From: Rhododendron vialii
Taxonomy: Eukaryota > Streptophyta > Magnoliopsida > Ericales > Ericaceae
Length of the DNA stretch: 64,000 nucleotides
Reading direction: 5' to 3'
NCBI RefSeq assembly: GCF_030253575.1
Contig: NC_080568.1
Span: 10,138,501-10,202,500, forward strand
Shown: piece by piece, positions 10,095 through 20,520 of the stretch
Numbering within the stretch: the stretch's first letter is position 1
How the letters are laid out: each line of letters starts with the position of its first letter
Notes under the pieces: generated by a model
What the model was told of the DNA's origin: nothing
What the model saw: the letters and a program-made list of their open reading frames with translations, nothing else
The model's database searches: none
Program-made: the position numbers and the translations under genes

Positions 10095-13000
10095 ATGGCG
10101 ATTTCAGGAGATCTGAGGGTGTGCGCAACATTGGGCTCTTACCCTACGCACCCTCTTCGAAGCGCTTTGGCCCCTTCAAAGGTCTAAATTCTTCTCCATT
10201 TTCAGTTCACTATCTCTATAGATTGTTTTATACTTCACCTAATTTACTATTCAATTACTCGCTTGATCGTCATTTCGAATTCTATGTTAGCTTACCAGCT
10301 GATTTGGGGTTATGGGTTTTGGATTTTTCGATAACCTGTCTGAGTTTCCAATGCTGAATTTCTTTGCCAAATATAGTTTCATGATATGGGTTGCCTACCG
10401 AAATGAAAAGAAATAGATTGGCGTGCTTTGTATACATAATTAGGTGTATCTAGTCTTTAAATAGTTTTTCGCTTGTGCATTTTCCCTTTTGTGGCACTCA
10501 TTTTTTGTATTTCTCGCTTTTGACCTCTTCAGTAGGGCCCTCCGCTCCGTTATTCTACGCTCACACTCTCAATCCTCGTTCTTGCAAATTTTAGTACTTT
10601 AGGGTTTTTAAAAGGCATTTGCACGCCCACACTTGCGCATCTGCTCAAGCACGCGCACGCGCATTATGTGACTTAGGTCGTAACTTGTGGCACCACCAGA
10701 AAATTCAATAGTTGGTTGGTAGCTGAAGCTGTTAATTTTTTTTGTCAAATCTTTGGACGTCATATTTACGTTTTTTTTTATGGTTTTTAACTAGAAGTCA
10801 GTTGTTTGCTCAATGAAGGTTCCTTATCAATTTGTTTGTTAACACTGATTACTGATTAGGCAGATGAAAATATAGCCCTTTGATGCCTCCTTTCTAAGAT
10901 CTCTTACGATCTCCAAGCATTAGTCCATAACCCGTTCTTTGAATTAAGCCGAAATTCTGTGTGAAAACAACTTAAACCCATCGCCATCCTTTTACCCATA
11001 CCTAGGGGTGGGAAGTTTGGCGCGACTCAATATCATAATCTATATCATAATTCATAACTTGAACAGGAAACGAGATTAGTGGGTTAGGGTTTGCCTTTTG
11101 TTGACATGAATATGATTATGACACGACACGATAACATAGATAATAAACAAGTTGGGTTAGGGTCAAACCCAAGTAACTAGAAGTAACTGGAGGTACCCAT
11201 GGTTTATTCCATTATTGATTTTAACAACATTTCAAATTGGGTTGTAGGGATTTGATAAGTGATACGTGACTTCTTTCAGCGAAACAAAATTATGTAAATT
11301 TCTGTTTTTGGGGTTAATATTGCATTTTGTTTCAAATTTGAGGTTGATATGATCATTTTAACTGCTCTTTAGTCAATCTAGTTAGGGAAAATAACATACA
11401 AAATAGGTATCACTCTTGAAACATAGAAATATTTTTATGAGAATCTTCATACCTAAAAGGGATTGGTTTGATGAAGTTAGCTCTTGAGAGGAATTTTTTT
11501 ATCAACTAACTCCATATATTTGATATTTTTATTATAGATTAATCTTTTGCCATGACACCGTAACACGACACGGACGAAAAACGACACAAGGCAATAAACG
11601 CCAACAAATGAAAGGACCGGGTTAGGGTTGAGAGAATCTTGACAAGAACCCTCGATGACACGACATGGCACGATGCCCATCCCTACCCAAAACCCATAGC
11701 AAAATGAGTTTTGCTAATTTCTGTGCCCAAATCAAGGGATAGCCTTTTTATTTACTCCAATTCCAGACTTCCCAAACATGAAACTTGTCATATTTTAATT
11801 TTCTGCTTCTACCGTTTACGAATTTACTCAATTCATACCTTCCACTCAGATTGTCATAAATTTGGTTGGAATTTTGAGTAAGGATTGTAGTCGTTCCTTG
11901 CCAAAAAATGGTAAAGGTTACCGTTTTTCCTCCTTACCACAGCACTTATCGGTGTTCATTCTTCCAAGGTTTTAAAGGAGCTTCCTGAAATAGTAGGATA
12001 GAGGCCGGAGCTGTCTAAAAATGGTCACATGGTAAGACAAAAGAAAGAAAAGATTAACAAAAGAAAGGAAATAATATATGCAACATTCATAGTTTGTTTG
12101 GGAATATAACAAAAGAAAGAAAGGATTAGATAAGACAACGAAATAGAAGTGCAAAGAAGAGTGAGATGCATGAAGGGTCTAAGTTCGAGATTTCAATCGC
12201 ATGGATGGCAGTAGTGTAGCTGGGCTATTTGTACTATTGAAGGAGCCTTATCAAGTAAAGACAGGGTGAGGGCTGATAGAATAGCACGCGGAATCGGATT
12301 TGATTAGCCTTGCTCTTGCCAAGTTGCTCCTCTTAGCTCCCTTTTGCCAAATAGTTTGCTAAACCAAACCAGACCAAATAGAGCCTTGAGTCCCACTCAA
12401 TTACGGTCAGCTATATGAACCGATGGCTGTGTCAGCTAAAACTACCATCGCTAATGCCAATTCATTCTACCCATGCACTGTTGCCCTCAACTGTAGCCAT
12501 ATCACTGCTCCTAACCACCCTATTGGTCGATCTGCGATAGACACGTCCAAACAATCTTAATCTACTTTCTCTCATCTTATCTTCTATCAGGCCCCCTACC
12601 ATTCCGCGAATGTTCTTGTATCTATCTCAAATTTCTCATTTTAGATACACTCATCTTGCTTGTGCACTATTTATTTGTAACCCAACACTTCGTTCTGTAT
12701 AACATGGCAGGCCTTATAGGCTATAGCAGTATGGTAATTGCTATTTTTTGAGTATATGGACCTGGGATTTGATATAGAATCAGAGAAAGGAAGTGATGTA
12801 GAGGCAAGTACCAATTGACACGGTTTTCACTTATGAACTCTGGTTGAAACATTTGAGTGGCTTTAATGGGGTTTGATTCTTCTCTTATGCATGTAAAACT
12901 AATAGTTATGATTCGGAAAATGCTGTTTTCACTCACAAAAAGTAAGATACCATCAGTTGTGTTCACAAGAAGGTCTCTCATGCAAATGCTTAAGAAAAAG

Positions 13001-13823
13001 CAACTTATATAGGATGATGAAAAATGAAATAACTGCAGTTCGTGTGATATTGAAAGTTGACCATATACTGGTAGGGTGAGTGCATTTCCAATGTGCAGAA
13101 ATACAGCCAGATTTATCAAGATGATCTGTTGAAACATAATCAAGAGCTTTCAAGTTTCACTTAAGGTTACGATGACATTGCATTGTAGTTCATATTATTC
13201 TTACGAAATAATAGTTCTGATGTATTCAGGTAGACTTTTCTGGTTTCCTTCGTGGAGCATCCGGTGTCTCTGATATCACACCAAAATGTTCCCATGTGGT
13301 ACTTGATAGCCATAGCATGCGCTGTAATTCTAAACGACCTTTTGGGATCACTGGCGAGTATAAGCTGTCCCCCAATTCCGTTAGCCCAGAAACGGAAAGC
13401 TTTCTCCTTAATGTCGTAAGCATGAGTTTCTTTGAACGCTTAAACTTGGCCTGGAAAATAATGTTCCCAACACCAACATCTAGAAGGAAGTCTAATGCAA
13501 ATGTTGCCAAGCAACGATTGAAGATGATTCTCTTCTCTGACCGGTGTGCAGTTAGTGAGGAAGCAAAGCAGAAGATAGTGAGCAACATTGTGAATGTTCT
13601 ATCAGATTTTGTGGAGATAGAGTCACAAGATAAAGTTCAGCTTAGTGTCTCTACTGAATCAGACGTTGGAACTATTTATTCTGTCTCAGTTCCCGTCCGG
13701 CGGGTAAAACCAGAGTATCAAGGTGATGATGAGATTGGATCCATAACGAATATAGAGTACAAAGATAGTGGTGAAACGTCTGGTTCTGTTGATGTCAAGT
13801 TTGATTTCTATGTTCCGGATTAA
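10095..13823 (+). CDS. MINE1: Chloroplast division-site determinant MinE
   Basis: The protein sets the position of the chloroplast division ring by antagonising MinD/ARC3-type inhibition of FtsZ inside plastids. I join exon 1 (10095-10181, 29 codons, AAG|GTCTAA donor) to exon 2 (13230-13823, 197 codons plus TAA, TTCAG acceptor), giving 226 aa, close to the 229 aa of Arabidopsis MinE1. Residues 1 to about 60 look like a transit peptide. The conserved MinE region spans about 93-190, with FFERLNLAWKIMFP at 96-109, the MinD-interacting helix NVAKQRLKMILFSDRC at 120-135, DFVEIE at 155-160 and PVRRVKPEYQ at 184-193. The C-terminus ends FDFYVPD as in other plant MinE proteins. The start is the first ATG after the GA-rich leader. 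The single 3048 bp intron contains a hAT-like element. Splice sites are inferred. Confidence 0.93.
11003..11685. mobile_element. hAT-like element inside the MinE intron
   Basis: The left end TAGGGGTGGG is matched by an inverted right end CCCATCCCTA, a hAT-type terminus. The flanking octamers CCCATACC (10995-11002) and CCCAAAAC (11686-11693) agree at most positions, consistent with an aged 8 bp duplication. The interior repeats the words ACACGACACG and GGGTTAGGGT but contains no transposase. It lies wholly within intron 1 of MinE. Confidence 0.65.
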
Positions 13824-14337
13824 AATTTCAGTGATTTTGATGTGCGAAATATGGTGATGCCTGATCCTCATCTGGAAAAGCATGAAATTACTTATTGTGT
13901 TGGACAGATATTCAGGCTTTTAGCCATTCTGGCAAAGTACTAGGGTTGTATATGTTTTTGCTGTTAGGTGATTGATGAATTTGCTAGCACTGACATTTAC
14001 TCAAAATGGTGATTATATCGACATATATGATGCTTAGATAATATGGATAGCCGATACATACATGCATATACTGATATAATTGCACACAAACATATATCTT
14101 TCTTATGCGGACAAAGGCTACTAAATTTGCTTTTCTGGTTTAATATAGTACTATTTTGTAATCTTGTTACTATATGGTATGTGCTGCATGGCATGCCCTT
14201 CTCCAATCATGTATGTAAAATACGTACTTGTTCATTGGTTCACACTCATATGCTTTCATAAACAAACCGAGTTTACATCAATGTGTGCATGCTCAAAGAG
14301 CACACAGATTTAAGCATGGTATGTGCATGCTTTTATG
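13824..14337. other. 3' flank of MinE
   Basis: The MinE 3' UTR should occupy the first part of this stretch. The remainder is AT-rich and repeats the words ATGTGCATGC and CATATA. I see no other gene. Confidence 0.5.
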
Positions 14338-14613
14338 GTTTTTTTTTTGTTTTGTTGTCAATCGATAGGAAAGATCATTACATCATGTATGAATTACAAA
14401 GTACATATAACAAGACACTACATCAATTGTGTAAGAGTCCACGAGATAAGCCCAACAACTCAACCACTATAAACTCAACCTAACTACAAGCCCCCACTAG
14501 GGGAAGAAATAATCCCAACAGAAGAACACCGACACACGAGTGGGAAGACTCGGAACTCCTGACCTCCTAGTCAGATGCAAGAGTCCTGGCCAATTGAGCT
14601 AACTCCAGTTGGT
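14338..14613 (-). mobile_element. tRNA-derived SINE
   Basis: Read on the minus strand, the 5' head contains a box A-like TTAGCTCAATTGGCC and, about 35 bases later, a box B-like GAGTTCCGAGTC. These are the two internal Pol III promoter boxes of a tRNA-like head. The body then runs to an A-rich tail (poly-T on the + strand at 14339-14350). I could not find a convincing target duplication. Confidence 0.6.
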
Positions 14614-17157
14614 TAATTAGGGTTAAGTCTTGTAACTTATCGAATTTTGTAGAATTTCTGCAGATTCATTATGTCTCCTCAAGCGTATCCCATGTTTTCT
14701 CCTGTTAGATTTGAAGTGGCTTAGAGTGCTATATATAAGGAAGGGGGTGAGGCGTGTGATGTTTTCTTGCGTCAGCGTTGTTAGCTCATAGGCCTTCTGT
14801 TATTGGCTTGTTATTGCTTGTAACCTTATTCCCTGCTGGTAATGAAACTGGTTGATTCCTTCTGGCATTCAAGCATTGTGCAAACTACTTGGTATTGACT
14901 TGTCATTGGGTTGCTTTGCTCCAACTTTGTGGCCCACATTCTTGGTGTTGTGTGGTTGGCTTGACTAACATCTTGACTTGAGCTTTGCGGTCTTGCAAGG
15001 AGTCTTAACATAAACCATGGACTGACTTTATTGACTTGAGCTTTGCGGTCTTGCAAGGAGTCTTAACATAAACCATGGACTGGGACTGACTTGACTTGAC
15101 TGGACTCTCGATTAAGAGGTCAAGAAACCTAGCATTAACAGTGGACTGGTCGTTAAAAACATCCACGAGCAGATCAGTGGTCTCCAATTTGCAGCTAATA
15201 GTTTTGGCGAATTTGTATTTTGTTGTTTTTCTTGTTGTTTGGACCTTTTGGGTCATTTGTACTTTTTGGTTATGGTTATGTGTTTCCGTTTCCTAAAACA
15301 AATTCCATATCTTGCCATAAATAGCCCCTTCATTACTTGGTATATATGGGATGGAAATCTACATTTGTCCGGAGATTATCGAAACAAGTTCCCGAACGCT
15401 CTTGTCATTTGTCAACAGGAAAATAACTGAGGCAGAGTATGTGCATGAATATGGGCTATTTTTAGTGTTCTTTAGGAAAGGGAAATGAGTGGGCATGCTA
15501 GACCAAAGGCAGGTGTTGAAATGAAATCCAGTTGTTTTGACGATGCTAATTGCACCAGGTTGGCCGACTTCTGAAAGTGCTTGACCCCTTGCGATTGGAT
15601 TCTAAGGGCAAAGTTGTGAGTTCGAGCTGATGGGTTAGTGTCATCGTGAGACTAAAGAGTTAAGAGATCTCTCTCATTCCACCTGAACGGGACATGCTTG
15701 ATTCTATTTCCACCCTTTATGAATCGTGATTGTCTAGTCGTGTGCAGTTCTGTCCAACTTGTGGGCATTCAAAAATTTGGTGTAGGTACGCATTTCAATT
15801 AAGAATCGAATTGGACGGTGATGTGGACTGGTTGTTCATTTAGGAGCCATCAAAGGAATTATGTAATGCACATGGGAGGATGATATTAGCCAGTTTCCCA
15901 TATGAATTATTATCTCTTTCTTATTGAGCGGTCATAAATAAGTCTGTCTCTTTATCCGACCTTTATTTCACTCTAAAAATCTAATGGTGGGGTGGCGGGA
16001 GGGGTTGCGTTCCACTAAATGATGGTGGGGTGACGGGAGGGGTTGCGTTCCACTAAATGATGGTAATCGAACAGATCATCCCGTTTAGAATTTTAACACT
16101 TGAAGAAAGTGCAAAATAGCTATACGTGAGAGGGTTCATTGTAGTTTCCCAATATCACTGTGTTTTTTTTTCAGCCCTGAATTTTTTTTTTTAAATAACC
16201 AAATGTTCAGCTTAGCTTACGGATATCTCGACTAGTTCTGAAGTTAACAGTCGGATAAAATATTTTGATCTCCGCGAAATTGAAACGGATGACGTCACGG
16301 AGAACAATTATTTAATGTGTTATATCTTGCTCATTTGGCCAATATTTATTAGAAAGAAGTTACTCTCTCTCTCTCTCTCTCTCTCTCAAATATGGCCCTA
16401 CTACGTGCCCTGAACGAACTTTATGCTTTGCGTGGGGATAAAAACACTTGAATAAAACAAGTGACAAGTGGCCAGCACCCAAAAGACCAGCACATTATGC
16501 CAAAATTTTAAATCGTTGACATTTATTTGCCATTGCACCCACGAAAACTACCCACTACCCAATTGCCAATTTTTATTTATTTATTTTGTTTTGGGTGGTG
16601 ATGAAGCTAAATTCCCCCTACCCCACACCATAAATACCAAAGTTATGTTTGAAAATGATTAGGAAAAAGGAAAACTAGTTAATCACAATACATTCAATTC
16701 CTTTTTGTGGGCTGTGTTTGGATTCCAGAATTGCGAAAGAACCTGTAAATCAAAAAGATAGAATGAAGTTTAAGTAAAGTGAATTAGCAAAATTTATTCC
16801 AATCACAAAATTATTGAGGAGCTGAATTCCCTTTTTGTATGAATAGGAGGAGTACATCCATCACGAAGATAAATCTTAAATTATTTTCCTTTGATGAGAA
16901 ACTATAGAAATGTGCACTCAAAATGACCAAAAAAAAACACACGAATTCAAAGCATTTTTTACACTTTTTTACACACTTTCGTAACTCCTGTACTTTTTCA
17001 ACAATTTTAATATAATTTTTCAACCTTAACAAAAGCCCACGGGCTCTTTTTATCATTTTCCAAATATAAGTAGTACTCCTAATGGTTCGTTGAATTAGCG
17101 AGATAATGATAAAAAATGCAAGAAAGAGAAAAAATATATACTTTTTTTTAGTTCACT
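14614..17157. repeat. Intergenic stretch with local tandem duplications
   Basis: No host gene is evident. A TATA-like CTATATATAAGG at about 14730 precedes a poly(A)-region-like sequence near 14820, which may be an LTR fragment. A roughly 60 bp unit containing CTTGAGCTTTGCGGTCTTGC is repeated in tandem (about 14970-15024 and 15032-15083). A 41 bp unit is repeated at about 15984-16064. A (CT)n run lies at 16363-16387. Confidence 0.5.
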
Positions 17158-17170
17158 TAGCAAGAATATC

Positions 17171-18085
17171 ATTTTTTGCTCGTTCATCACAAGCCCACCG
17201 GGGCAAACAGATTCCAGAATAGATACAAGAAAGAACCAAAGCAACCTAAACGTCGATCTCAGGTACCTACTGCCGAAGCAGGCCCAGCGATAACGCCGGT
17301 ATATAAGAACCGATCTCGATCTAGATAACAGATGACCTAAAGAGATCCACAGTTCAAACCCGTAAACAATTAAGCATCACTGAAATCTGAAAGCAAAAAA
17401 ATAACAAATCAACTAAAATCTAATAGGTCTCCTGGACAAACCATAAGGGTTACCAGCCTGAACAGGAAGAGAAACGAACACCACCAGACCACGATGACCG
17501 AAGACATGTCTTCTTCTAGCCAAAACTGCTGCGCAACCCAAACAAACACCACCAGATCACCACCAACCCCAACAACACCACCACCGAAACCCACCAGCTC
17601 CAAAAACAGGCATCCAGCTACACAAAGACCACCAACACCGAACCATTCCTCAATAGGCACCGGATTATTTGCCCGCCATCATCACTCACCAGATCTGGAG
17701 CATCTAGACTGGTACAGAATCGAACGGGGGAAACTCGCCAGTAGAAAAGAAAACGGAAAAAAGCAGATGAAAAAAGGAAAACCCCCTTACACCAACCACG
17801 CACCTTATTAAACTCGCTGTCGGACCAAGAACAACAAATTTGGAGACGAAGGAAGATGAACGGGACAGAGGAGCCACCATCCGCCTGCGGAGCCGACATA
17901 AGGAACCCTCGTCGTCCTAACGAACCGCCCCCCGCAACCTAGTGGTCATGGAGAACACGACGAAAAAAGAGAGGAGAGGCAAGGAGAGCGGGTGGGAGGA
18001 GAGGAGGCAATAAACCAACCCCCCCCCCCCCCGCGCGCACCAACCTAAACGGCAACCTGAGTTAAGGTTGGTCTCTGGAGAGATC
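17171..18085 (-). mobile_element. LINE-type retroposon with 13 bp target duplication
   Basis: The word TAGCAAGAATATC occurs at 17158-17170 and again at 18086-18098, exactly flanking this insert. Read on the minus strand the insert ends in an A-rich tail (GAGCAAAAAAT) next to the left copy, so it was copied by target-primed reverse transcription. It contains a G-run (C-run on + at 18018-18032) and low-complexity frames but no endonuclease or RT domain. It is therefore a truncated or non-autonomous LINE derivative. Confidence 0.8.
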
Positions 18086-18205
18086 TAGCAAGAATATCCT
18101 AGAAAAGTGTTAGAAAGTAAACTTTCATGTACAACCCTCTAAAGCGTGAGATTTTGCTTTGTTTTTTCTCACAAAATGTGCAAGAAAATTTTATTTTCTC
18201 GAGAA

Positions 18206-18440
18206 AATCAGTAACAATTACTCTAACTTCCTTCTTTATCCTCTTCCCTCCACATTTTCTCTTCTAATTAGAAAATCAGTAACAATTACTCTAACTTCCT
18301 TCTTTATCCTCTTCCCTCCACAATCAGTAACAATTACTCTAACTTCCTTCTTTATCCTCTTCCCTCCACATATTAGAAAATCAGTAACAATTACCCTAAC
18401 TTCCTTCTTTATCCTCTTCCCTCCACATTTTCTCTTCTAA
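18206..18440. repeat. Four-copy tandem repeat
   Basis: A unit of about 50-65 bp containing ATCAGTAACAATTACTCTA, CTTCCTTCTTTATCCTC and CCTCCACA is repeated four times, with copies starting near 18208, 18275, 18324 and 18380. The second and third copies differ in the length of their linkers. It is strongly pyrimidine-rich on the + strand. Confidence 0.85.
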
Positions 18441-20441
18441 TTTCAACAATTTTATTCCCCCCAAACAAAAATATCTTTTTTTCTCTATTATTTTATTATA
18501 AAACTTTCATTCTAATCAAACGGATGTGAGAAAAAATCTTTCACTTCATTTTCTATCAATTTTACTTTTCATTTTATTTTTCTTCCTGATCAAATGGACC
18601 CGGAGAAAAGCCTGTAATTATGTTTAAGTGGTTAACTGTAAATGATCCTTTTTCTTGTCCTGTCCGGTAGTAGCCCAATACTCCGGGAACACGGCAGTGG
18701 CAACCCCGTAATTCTGGAAGTCGTCGAGTAGATAACTGTCCGGATAATTTAAATACAGATCATTTTGGGGGAAAACTACATTGTTAGTCCTTGTAGTCTT
18801 ACTAAAATTTTACTTTGTATTTTTGGTAATTAAAACAAGGAACATTTATTAATAGGATTTGTCAAGAATGGCAAAGCGCAGGATAAAGGGTGAGATGGTT
18901 TGACATTATTAATTTGAAAGTCTTTGATCCTTACATAGGACTCCAGAAATAGGCATTTTTTGATACCTCAATAAGTTTTGTAATTCATTTTTACCTAAAT
19001 GTACTTAAGAAATCTTGGCTAGCCAAATAATCTTCAGTATCACTTCATTTGCTTATCTTTAGTTCTCAATTCTCCTTTGATGATTGAAATCATGACCACA
19101 CAGTGTCATGGAATATAGTTGGAGAAATAGAACAAGTGATGTGCGTGACCAACTTGAGCATACGTAGTAACAAAGGCAACTCATGTGACCAACTTGAGGG
19201 TATTCCAATATTTTCAAATCAACTCCAATAAAAGATAAATCATGGACTACACTAATGGTTGTTATGCTTTTACTTAGATTTTATTTTAATTCCTCTAGTC
19301 TAAAATATGCGTGTTCTCTGAATTTGGAATCTTGATGAAAAATGTGGAAGTATTATGTTGAATGAAATGAATGTTCGACCCACTTGATTCCTGGTAAGTT
19401 TAAGGTGTTCCGATTTTTTGGAAAAAGAACTTTTAGAAAAAGAAGGTAATTTCAAGCTCAAAAATCATGTGTTTATGCAAATAATTTTCCTACCAATATG
19501 GATCTTGTTTGATAAATCTCATTAAGATCTTTTAAACGGTGTAAAAAAAATTGAAAAAATATTTTTCATTTTCATTATATATGAGTTTGAAATTACATTT
19601 GTTTGAAAAAAAAAAAACTTTTTCTAAAAGTGGAACACCACCTAAGAAGTTGGGCACGAAATCTCCACCATAGGTAATTTGTGAAGGTCTCACATGTAAA
19701 TATTGAGGAGGTCTTGCATGTAAATATTATAAATAAACAAACACTCAAACTTATTATAAGGATCCTTTTATCGAACCCTTCTATGGGAACTGATGGTTTT
19801 TACCGTTCCTATAATCTGAATGAAAAAATTAGAAGATTAGATCAAACACATACACTTATCCGATTAAGTTGATTTTTCATGGGGTCGTTAGAAAAGTTAT
19901 TTAAAATTATTGAAAGGTTCGGATTAGCCGTGCGGGATCCAAAGTGAATCCTGTATACTGATCTATGCACCATCGGTGCACAAACCGTCGGTGCAATTAG
20001 CAATTTGAGTGATATGATGGGCTTGTTGAAATTTTTCTATCTGGAAAACAAAAAACACTTGTGAGAGGTTTAAGGACCTGTTTCGGTAAGATTCTTATTT
20101 TTTTAAGTACTTATTTATCGATTTACAAGACAGATAGTTCTCTCGCAATACAACTCCTTTAAAAAAAAGAACTTATTAGGGGAACACACACTAAATTTAT
20201 CAAAATGGTAGGGCTCCCTAGTATAAAATTACAAAATCTACAAGAACCAACGAAAAAATACCAAAACCAAAGGACCATAACTATAGTTTACACCTAAGAT
20301 TATAATATAATAATTGGGGTTTCAATTTTCAATTCCACGGCAACCGAAAGAAAAGAAATTCACGACCTCCTCCATCTCCCGTATCCTCTGCGTGGACTTT
20401 CTACTGCGAAAATTTCCAGATCCTCAAAACCAGACTAAAGT

Positions 20442-20443
<2 letters not shown>
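18441..20443. other. Upstream region of the WRKY gene
   Basis: No coding exon is supported. A possible small foldback element lies at about 19404-19641, where GGTGTTCC and AACTTTTAGAAAAAG pair with CTTTTTCTAAAAGTGGAACACC-like sequence at the right end; I could not fix its target site. The last few hundred bases, including the run of leader sequence after about 20340, probably hold the WRKY promoter. Confidence 0.4.

Positions 20444-20472
<29 letters not shown>
20444..20472 (+). repeat. (GA)n microsatellite in the WRKY 5' leader
   Basis: A nearly pure GA run ends two bases before the short upstream ORF of the WRKY gene. Confidence 0.9.
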
Positions 20473-20474
<2 letters not shown>

Positions 20475-20476
<2 letters not shown>

Positions 20477-20501
20477 GAAGCCAACAATCCATATAACTTG
20501 A
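20475..20501 (+). promoter_or_regulatory. Short upstream ORF in the WRKY leader
   Basis: An ATG at 20475 opens a frame of eight codons (MKPTIHIT) that stops with TGA at 20501, 19 bases before the main ATG at 20521. If the leader is transcribed as drawn, scanning ribosomes meet this start first. A uORF this short and close usually lowers translation of the main frame. The effect here is inferred. Confidence 0.5.
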
Positions 20502-20520
20502 AGTGAAATTTTCAAAACCA

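Noticed and set aside
13296-13823. MinE beginning at the ATG-like position inside exon 2
   Set aside because: The open sequence extends upstream to a TTCAG acceptor at 13229 and joins in phase to an exon 1 resembling known MinE transit peptides.
15540-15720. Possible SINE head near GTGAGTTCGAGC
   Set aside because: A box B-like word is present but no acceptable box A lies at the right distance.
17494-17811. Proline- and threonine-rich frame on the + strand
   Set aside because: It lies inside the LINE-type insert, is low complexity, and runs antisense to the element's own direction.
18206-18440. CRISPR-like regular repeats
   Set aside because: Units are adjacent, with no unique spacers, in a plant nuclear context; this is a simple tandem repeat.
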